Shown piece after piece: positions 56,436 through 64,000 of a stretch of DNA of 64,000 nt. Position numbers and translations under genes: made by a program. The first letter of the stretch is position 1, and every line of letters starts with the position of its first letter. The notes below the pieces were generated by a model, which did no database searches, was not told the origin of the DNA, and saw only the letters and a list, made by a program, of their open reading frames with translations. Origin of the DNA: Nissolia schottii (lineage: Eukaryota > Streptophyta > Magnoliopsida > Fabales > Fabaceae); the NCBI GenBank assembly GCA_003254905.1, contig QANU01108907.1, positions 335,631 to 399,630 of the forward strand. The letters run 5' to 3'.

Positions 56436-57622
56436 AGCATGATGAAGCTGAATAGCAGATGCTATAAGGAGAATAAAATGTTGAAGCCCCTTTCTCTAGT
56501 TTTGGGACTTCTTGTTTTGAATGTCTTTATGGAAACATGCAGAGAAATGTAGTCAGCCGTATTGATCTAATAAACAATGTTTCATATTTTGCATCCATGA
56601 GAAATATTGTTTACCCTCTAATTTTTATCTCAGCTTTTGGCAATATGATTCAAAATATGATTCGTTCTTGAAAATTAATATGATTCTTTTTAAATTTCTT
56701 TTAGCGAATGTTAAATCTTACTTGTTAAAAAAAGAATAATATTTATATTTGAATGATTAAAGAGCGTGAGTATAAAGAATAAATAATTGTAGAATTTCAA
56801 TATGATTGTCATAAAATTTATTTAATAAATAAAATCACTCCAGATTTTATCAGTTAAGAAGTTTTGAAAGTACAAACAAGCATATTTTGCACCCTCATCA
56901 CCTACTAATTAGACTTTATTGCCATCACTATTAGCTTTTGGTCGGATGTCATCAATAATTAAAACTTTTTGAGGCAGTCTACTCATTTAACATTTGAAGT
57001 TTCAAACAAAAAACACTTTGAACGCCTTTTAGGCCCACTAAGAAGAATTGGGCCCAAATCAAACACTGTTTGGACTCCATAGGGCTAGAAATTTTGGGTT
57101 TAAACTCAAATCAAAACTTTGACCAAAAACAAATTAAAATACATACCAACAAAAAGTTATAAAACAAAATGAGTTTAGAACACACCCAACATGTTTGAAA
57201 CACATGGAATTGAATTCAATTCCTTAGTTCAGAACAAAATAATAGTTTAAAATTGAAGTAAGAATATAATTTAATTATGTGAGTAAGTTTAAAACTAAAT
57301 CAGACCCAAATAAATATGATTTGTAATTCAATTTCTATGAATTTTAACACAAGACAGAAAAATTTAAATTTACCCTTCTCTTATTTTTTCCCTGCTCTTT
57401 TCCATATTACATGATTTCTAGTTGCCTCTTCCGCACTCACGTTTTTCTACGATGACTTTGCATCAACTATTACTCCGAGTTCCTCATAAGTATGTTGTTC
57501 TCTCGCATAACTCACACTCACATTTTACCTTGGCTTGTTTTTTCTTCTTTGTTCTTATTCATTTGTTCTTCTCTTGTTTTGTACTTTCTTATTTTCTCTT
57601 CTTCTCTTTAATTGCTTTGATA
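56436..57622. other. Lipid-transfer gene 3' region and AT-rich spacer
   Basis: The 3' untranslated part ends near 56580 (AATAAACAATG at about 56568 could act in polyadenylation). No further gene. From about 57189, ATGGAATTGAATTCAATTCC resembles the inner ends of the element at 48739-49446; it may be the left end of a related copy whose right end lies near 59080. Confidence 0.4.
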
Positions 57623-57631
57623 TTAGATGAA

Positions 57632-58632
57632 GGGTTAATTATGTTTTTAGTCCTTGTAAAATTTCAAAGTTTGGTTTTAGTCCCTGTATAAAAGTTTTAT
57701 TCCCTGTAAAAGTTGAAAATTTAGTTTTAGTTCCTGGGGCTGGATGGGGCTAACGTGGCATGCCACGTGGGATGCCACGTGGCACGACCTAAAATTTTAA
57801 AATTTGACGCATATACCCACCCAACACTGCATACCCAACCTGACCCGGAATTAATTTAAAATTAAAAAAAAAATCCTAACCCATACCCGTACCCCACCCC
57901 ACCCCACCTTATCTGTGTCCTCTCTTCTCTCTCTCGAGCCCCACCCNAAAAATCAAACCAAACAGACCTAAACCCCTAACACAACACACACACCCACCCC
58001 CCCCAAATCAGCCAACACACACAAATCGAGACAGTGAGAAGGAGAAGAGATCGAGAGAGAGAAATAAAGAAAGAAACCGAGAGCAGAGAGAGATTGACTG
58101 GGGGAGATGGAGCTGAGAAAGAGAGTGAGGAATGAGGGAGAAAGAGAGGGTTCGGTTGAGAGAAAGAGTGAACAGAGAGAAAAAAGTGTGGAAGATGAGA
58201 GTGATGGGTGCTGGGGGGCTGGGAGGGTGGCGGCTGAGCGCACTGTATTCCACAAACGAGAGAGAGGGCAAACGGCGGCGCGACGAGGAAGGTGGGTTGG
58301 AGAAGGAAGATGACGGTGCGATGGGTGGGGATTGAGAGAGAGAAGAGAGGAGATAGATGGGGTAGGGTGGGGTACGGGTATGGGTTAGGATTTTGCTTTT
58401 TTTTTTAAAAAATTTTAAATTAATTCCGGGTCGAGTGGACAATGTTGGGTGGGTATATGGTCAAATTTTAAAAATTTGGGTCCCACGTGGCACGCCACAT
58501 CAGCGCCATTAACGGCCACGTCAACGCTGTTACCCCTCATCCAGCCCCTGGGACTAAAACCAAATTTTCAACTTTTACAGGAACTAAAATCAAACTTTGA
58601 AATTTTACAGGAACTAAAAACATAATTAAGCC
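57632..58632. mobile_element. Mutator-like foldback element with 9-bp target duplication
   Basis: The perfect 9-bp repeat TTAGATGAA lies on both sides (57623-57631 and 58633-58641). Ends are GGGTTAATTATGTTTTTAGT and the complement of its right partner GGCTTAATTATGTTTTTAGT. The inverted arms extend about 280 bases each, including GTTTGGTTTTAGTCC, CCACGTGGCA and CCCATACCCGTACCCC with complements. The middle (about 57915-58345) is strikingly GA/CT-rich (GAGAGAGA) with CGGCGGCG words and is not self-complementary. No transposase. 9-bp duplications are the Mutator hallmark (established). One unknown base lies at 57947. Confidence 0.88.
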
Positions 58633-58641
58633 TTAGATGAA

Positions 58642-59099
58642 TGTCTATTAATATTATGTTTATATATATGTGCTTGTGTATGACAATAACAAATAGGATT
58701 AATTTTTTTTTATATATAAATTGATTGGTAGAGTCTTTGTACCGAATGCAAAAATTAAAACAGATACTTATAATATTGGAAATTTTGAAAAACATTATTG
58801 TGAAAATGTTATTGATAAACTTATTTAATATACTGCTTTGGTTTGATTTTAATTGTGTCATATTTATCTAATAAATAATTAAATTTATTATTAAAATATA
58901 ATATTTTATTAATGAAGGATAAAATAATGTAAATAATTAATTAAATTCATTTTATAGATATTTCAAATAATAAAATTAAAATCAATTATTTTAATTTATT
59001 TATTTGTTCTAAAGATGAGAATTCCAATAGAATTGAAGTTAATTCTATCATTAAAAAATAATAATAAAATTTTCCAAACGGCCACACAACACTGGTGCG
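58642..59099. other. AT-rich DNA before the FRS leader
   Basis: No gene. The end near 59075 (TTTTCCAAACGGCC) may be the right end of the GAATTGAATT-type element suggested at 57189. Confidence 0.35.
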
Positions 59100-59480
59100 A
59101 CTGTGCGTTTCAACGGAACTGAGAGTTAGGGGTAGAGGAAGAGTTGGGAAATGCGGTTGAACCATTGCTTCGGATATCGTCTTCTTCCTCCATCCTTCGT
59201 CTTAGGGTTTGCAGAATTCTTGTTTGTCTACGTTCCTTCGCATCCACCAATTTTCACGCACTGAATGAGCTCCGTCCAATGACTTTTTGGAACCTGTATT
59301 TGAATGCTACGCTTCACCGCACTTCCTCCATTGTTTCGTTTCGATCATAACTCGCCAAATCCTTATCTTATGGCCATTGTCGTGCGCCCACTGCACGACA
59401 TTTTCGTTCCTTCCCGTTGATCATGTGCTCAGGCTCTGAGCTCAAACCCTAATTGTAGTGTTCAACGTCTCTGTTCTCAG
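59100..59480 (+). promoter_or_regulatory. Likely 5' untranslated exon of the FRS gene, with upstream ATGs
   Basis: A less A/T-rich stretch with a CAACGGAACTGAGAG start and a plausible donor at 59481 (TTCTCAG/GTACTTC). It would be joined to sequence just before the FRS start. It contains upstream ATGs, the first at 59151 followed by about 37 codons to TGA at about 59262, and others at 59263 and later. In family members such leaders are common. Exact exon borders need transcript data. Confidence 0.45.
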
Positions 59481-59753
59481 GTACTTCTTGCTCCCTTTGG
59501 TTGCTAATGGTTACCATTGTTTTCACTGGGACTTGCATTCTTTGAATTCACCATTGTATAATTTGAATTGAACGTGATTGATAATCAGTCATTACCCAGT
59601 AGAAACTCTAGTATTTGCTCTTTTTTTGTTCTAATTATATAAACCACTTTTGCTATGTTAAGGCTTTATTGTGCTGTTAAGTGAATTTAGTATCTAAGGA
59701 AAATTATTGTCCACTAAAATGCATATATGCAAATTGTGAAGTGTATCTGGATT

Positions 59754-59847
59754 TTTTTTGGTTACATTGGAGAGACTCGAACTCAAACCTCAGACTTCTA
59801 CGGGGAGCAAAGACACTAATACCAATTGAGCTAGAGCTCATTGGCCA
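59754..59847 (-). mobile_element. Short tRNA-like SINE in the FRS leader intron
   Basis: Read on the minus strand it shows an A-box-like TAGCTCAATTGG and a B-box-like GAGTTCGAGTC at tRNA spacing, then an A run (T run at 59752-59759 on the plus strand). Flanks are a 13-bp duplication with one mismatch: GTGTATCTGGATT (59741-59753) and GTGTATTTGGATT (59848-59860). At about 94 bases it is little more than a tRNA head and tail. Confidence 0.82.
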
Positions 59848-60010
59848 GTGTATTTGGATTTGAAATATCATTGTGGAATTGGCATGAGTTAAATTCTCAC
59901 TTTTTAGGTTTATTTTATGATCCCTAATCCTTACCAGCTGCTGTATATATATTTTTTCTTTTTTGATATATTTAGTTTAATTATTTCCCCTAATTTGGTG
60001 AAGGTTTTTG

Positions 60011-62997
60011 ATGGACGAGGATTATAACGAGGTGGGTACTGTGCATGAAGAGAATGTTCATATAGGACTTGAGCCATCGAATAACTTAGACTTGAACGTG
60101 GAGCAAAACTGTTGTAGCCCAAACATTGTTCATGCTAGCGGCTCTCAATCTGCTCTTTCTTCTGAAAATGCACTCAATACCAATTCGATGTTGGGAATCG
60201 GTACAGTATTTGAGTCTGAAGACCATGCATACAGATTCTATAACAATTATGCCAAATTGCTGGGTTTCAATGTTAGAAAAGATTGGATAAATAGGAGTAA
60301 GGTTCATGGTCAGGTGGTGTCTAGAAAGTTTACTTGCTCCAAAGAGGGATACCGCAGGAAAGACAAAGGAAATTTTATTTTGAAGAAACATAGGAAGGAA
60401 ACCAGAACCGGTTGCTTGGCACATATGATCATCACTCGTCAGCCAGATGGTAAATACCAGGTCACCCATTTTGAAGTTCAGCATAATCACGGTGACGTAA
60501 ACCCTAGCAATACGCCCTCATTAAACTTGCAAAATGATTTGAGTAATGCTCAAGCTGTGGAATCTGATTGTAATAATGGTTTGGGACCAAAGTCGATGTC
60601 AGCGTTAAATATGATGAATACAAAAATAGATGCCTGTGAATCCCGTGAATCTCTTGATCAACTTTCCACAAATTATGACAACTACCTTCATTCTGAAAGG
60701 GAAAGAGACATGAGTGAAGGTGAAGCAGGACGTTTACTGGGTTATTTCCAAAGGCAACACTTTGAAAATCCCACAATTTTTTATGCCATTCAGCTTGATG
60801 TTGATGACAAGGTAAGCAATCTATTTTGGGCTGATGACAATATGGTGGTGGACTATGGCCATTTTGGTGATGTCATTTGTTTGGACACAACTTGCAGAAC
60901 AAACAGAGATCTGCGGCCATTTGTACAGTTTTTGGGTGTTAATCATCACAATCAAGTGTTAATTTTTGGTGGCGCGTTTTTGTATGACAATACTGTTGAA
61001 TCATTTAATTGGCTATTTCAAACTTTCATTAATGCAATGTCTGGTAAAAAGCCAAAGGCCATTCTCACAGAACAAGAAGCTGTAATCATTGCAGCAGTCC
61101 ACACAGTTTTACCTGAAACAAACCATTGTACCTGTGTATGGCAGATGTATGAGAACACTTTGAAACACCTCAGCCTTCTTGTTAGTGATGTTGAGTCATT
61201 TGCAAATGATCTTCGGAGCTGTATTTATGATCCCAAGGATGAGATAGAATTTACTCATGCTTGGAAGGCTATTCTGGAGAAGTATAATCTCCAGCAAAAT
61301 GAATGGTTGCGATGGATGTATAGAGACAGGGAGAAATGGGCTGTTGTCTTTGGTCAGAATACATTTTTTGTTGACATCAAAGGCTTTCATTTAGTTGAGA
61401 ATCTATCTCATAAATTTAGAAGTTATCTAGATTCTGGCCTTGACGTGCTTCAATTTTTTAAGCATTTTGAAAGGATAGTAAATGAGCAACGGTATAAAGA
61501 AATAGAAGCTAATGATGAAATGAGCAGATGTTTGCCTATGCTAATGGGTAATGTGGTTTTGTTAAAGAATGCAATTGATGTTTATACTCCAAGAGCATTT
61601 GATGTATTTCAACGAGGATATGAGAAGTCTTTAAATGTTCTTGTTAACCAATGCAGTAGAAATGGATCAATGTTTGAGTATGAAGCAAATGCATATGGGC
61701 ACACTAGACAATACAGGGTCACCTTCAATTCTACAGATGATACAGTCGTCTGCAGCTGTATGAAGTTTGAGTCCGTTGGATTTCTGTGTAGCCATGCACT
61801 GAAAGTTCTTGACCACAGGAACATAAAAGTGGTTCCATCTTGGTATATCTTGAAGAGATGGACGAGAGATGCAAGATTGGGAAATCCCAGGGAGATTAGG
61901 CAATGTAAAATGCAAGATAACCCTAAGATGGTCGTAGCCAGCTATTACAAAGATTTGCGTCACAGGCTTCTCAAGTTATCAGCAAGAGCCTCTGAATCTG
62001 TGGAGGCTTATCAATTTGCCGCTGGGCAACTTGATGAAGTGATGGAAGGGGTGGAGAAGATCTTGACATTGAAATTTGAGAAAGCTCAAGTTATCACCTC
62101 AGGTAGTATTGATGCAAATGCTTCAGAAGATGAGCCTACGGAAATCTTTCTGAATGTACATACAATTGAGGATCCGGATGGAATTAACAGAATAAATATT
62201 GAAGAAGACAGGAGAGCTACACCAGATAAGCGCCATAGAACAACTGTGGATTGTAATGGAACTGATATTGATGCGATTTTGGATGTAGAAGTATCTCCAG
62301 ATACTGTTGTATGCATTTCAAGCCCGTCATCTACTTATGTTTCATCTCAATCCGCAACGCCAAATCCCATTTTGCAGGTCAGCTCTTATTAGTGATGAGA
62401 AATCAACAAATATACTGCTCAAAACTTATTAGAGAATGTGACATTTGTTGACTCTCTCATTTAAGTTACAGGGTTTGTATAGTTATGAAGACAGTCAAGT
62501 GGTTCAGTGCCTGTATGGACAGCCTAATTCTATGCTGGACCGTCAATCTAATGCTAACATGTTCCAACCACCAAACTACTTTTCTAACCAACAGGATTCT
62601 CCTGGCCAATCTCAACTATTGCAGGTGTTTATTTTTCCAGTCGTTTAAGTGTTTTGATTATAGGTGCCATAATGCTTCTGTGTATAACTTGTTGAGAAAT
62701 TTTAACTCAGGAGCCTATTGTCTCATGCACATACCAAGAGTATATGCCAGGCAGTAATCAGATGCGACAGGTACACGCATAATGTTCATAAATACAACTG
62801 TTTGGGTTTTTCTCTGCAGGTCTATGGTTGGTTGTTGAGGGATTTTTGTTGCTAAACTAATTAATCTGCTTTGTGTATATTGGTTATAGGGGATGGATGT
62901 TGACAACCAAAATCCTCATTCATCTTCATTCTCGCTGTATGACCATAATTACAGAAATTCTGACTCTGCATATATTATAAGGGACGAACATGATTAA
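60011..62997 (+). CDS. FAR1-RELATED SEQUENCE (FRS) transposase-derived protein
   Basis: Coding exons 60011-62377, 62472-62624, 62711-62770 and 62890-62997 join in phase and give 895 residues. The first ATG is MDEDYNEVG. A FAR1 zinc-finger DNA-binding domain lies at about 66-161 (FESEDHAYRFYNNYAKLLGF, FTCSKEG, GCLAHM, VQHNHG). A MULE-type transposase core spans about 286-378 (VICLDTTCR with Asp292, GVNHHNQVLIFG). A SWIM zinc finger is at 581-595 (CSC...LCSH). An acidic/Ser-rich tail follows. FRS proteins descend from Mutator-like transposases, and FHY3/FAR1 are transcription factors of light signalling (established). The usual acidic TDQD motif reads TEQE (residues 353-356), and the usual WH after it reads WQ. 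An exon at 63047-63097 (DGSYEYDSSYEHYIAD) may form an alternative C-terminus, but no donor in the right phase could be fixed. If intron 1 is retained the protein stops at 794-type length with VSSY. Expression is likely constitutive but cannot be read from sequence. Confidence 0.92.
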
Positions 62998-63097
62998 CTT
63001 ATTTTATTCTATTGGCATTTGGCAATGCCTATATTTTGTTGTACAGGATGGATCGTATGAATATGATAGCTCCTATGAGCACTATATAGCTGACTAG

Positions 63098-64000
63098 GAT
63101 GGATACAAAACTTTGGAATGAAAACTAACATAAATCCACCAATACATTCCTTTACCCTCTTACTTTCTTGAATTACGTTCTGCTCTTGTTTTTACTAAGC
63201 AATGAAGCATGCTGATTTCTTTTGGTTGTTAAAACAACCCTCCTTCTCTGTAAGTTGCCTCAGTCAAGATTATGAAAATACGTTTCCGTGTCCTAGAAAA
63301 CATTACGATACCCTGTAAGCTGATTCTATATTAGCCGGACCTATTATGAAAATATGGGTCCTCTCACTTCAGCTTTTAACACGAGTACATGACTGTTATT
63401 TAAGATAAATTCAACGGTGGGGCCTTGGAAAATGGAAATGCAGTACCCTGTCAAAATGTTGGTCCCTCCTCCGTTCATGTTGTGTCTAGTCTGCAATCGA
63501 TTTCTCTTCTACAATAATGAGGTAAAATTCAGAATTACCTGAAAACAAAAAGAGTATCTAAATCCATGTTTGACTCAAATTATAAGGCTATAATTTCCTT
63601 GGAAATCAAGAACTCAAAAACTTGTCCTGTTTGAGGAGAAAATAACGTATAAAAAGTTGGCAGTGTTCTTTTGCTCCAACGCTCTTCCTTTTTTTATTAT
63701 ATTTTTTTCAAGATAGATTTCAAGCTATGGTTTCTAGTGCCCATTCCCCAGTTTGCTAGAGTGCATTTTGGACTATCTATGCTCGTGACAGTTCTGGAGA
63801 ATCCTATGCCAGTGGCTGGTCATTGTTAGAGAAGGAAGACGGCACTATACTTATCTTTCCTTCCATTACTCTGGTGGTATTCACTGAGTTAAATTCTATA
63901 AGCATAAGTGATCTCTAAATTATGTTACGTAAGCAGAAAAGTAATTTTGAATTATTAGAAAAAGTACACATTCCACGTTTCTCACCTTTCGTCTTCTTTC
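63098..64000. other. FRS 3' flank
   Basis: Nothing coding was found. The first few hundred bases probably include the FRS 3' untranslated region. The sequence is moderately A/T-rich with no element ends seen. Confidence 0.4.

Noticed and set aside
58008..58442. 144-codon Ser/Leu/Phe-rich minus-strand frame
   Set aside because: Translation of a CT-rich low-complexity core inside the Mutator-like element; no domain, no splice context.
1..64000. CRISPR array, bacterial operon or prophage-type system
   Set aside because: No regular spacer-repeat array or prokaryotic gene organisation; all genes are intron-containing plant families.

Overview
This is plant nuclear DNA: about two-thirds A+T, genes split by short GT-AG introns, plant-only gene families, and transposable elements carrying target-site duplications. 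The gene set and repeat style fit a eudicot, most likely a legume and probably soybean (Glycine). That last step is inference from remembered family resemblance, because no database could be searched. Seven genes can be assembled exon by exon with every reading frame closing: (1) a CRR1-type dihydrodipicolinate-reductase-like protein of the chloroplast NDH assembly pathway (6880-8988, +); (2) a shortened SEUSS-like (SLK) transcriptional adaptor (22170-27592, +); (3) an F-box/phloem-protein-2 protein of the PP2-A13 type (28294-31802, -); (4) RNA polymerase subunit RPB6 (44650-46554, -); (5) a Golgi-type pectin-methyltransferase-like PMT protein (50971-55122, +); (6) a small secreted eight-cysteine FIL1/A9-like lipid-transfer protein (56050-56435, +); (7) a FAR1-RELATED SEQUENCE protein (60011-62997, +).

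Layout. 1-6.8 kb is repeat-rich intergenic DNA (tRNA-derived SINE, dispersed repeats, degenerate minisatellite, a three-G-box GC-rich block). CRR1 follows. From 11.5 to 27.6 kb there is a broken SLK duplicate, split by a Ty1/copia retrotransposon (13143-17958), and then the intact SLK copy. The intact copy has a leader amplified into tandem 244-bp units and a hAT-like element in an intron. The F-box gene follows. 31.8-44.6 kb is a gene desert with an assembly gap, foldback MITEs, and a composite element (about 34.4-37.9 kb) that combines arrays of short hairpins, a gypsy-type solo LTR, AT microsatellites and telomere-like repeats. RPB6, a 4.4-kb repeat stretch, PMT, the lipid-transfer gene, a Mutator-like foldback element with a perfect 9-bp target duplication, and the FRS gene complete the window.

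The genes are unrelated neighbours, as is normal in a plant chromosome; no operon or gene cluster logic is visible. The strongest structural story is the SLK pair. Each copy has lost segments the other keeps, one was interrupted by a retrotransposon, and the other expanded its leader. I found no convincing new enzyme system. The least explained structure is the two-sided array of about 33-bp hairpins around the solo LTR.
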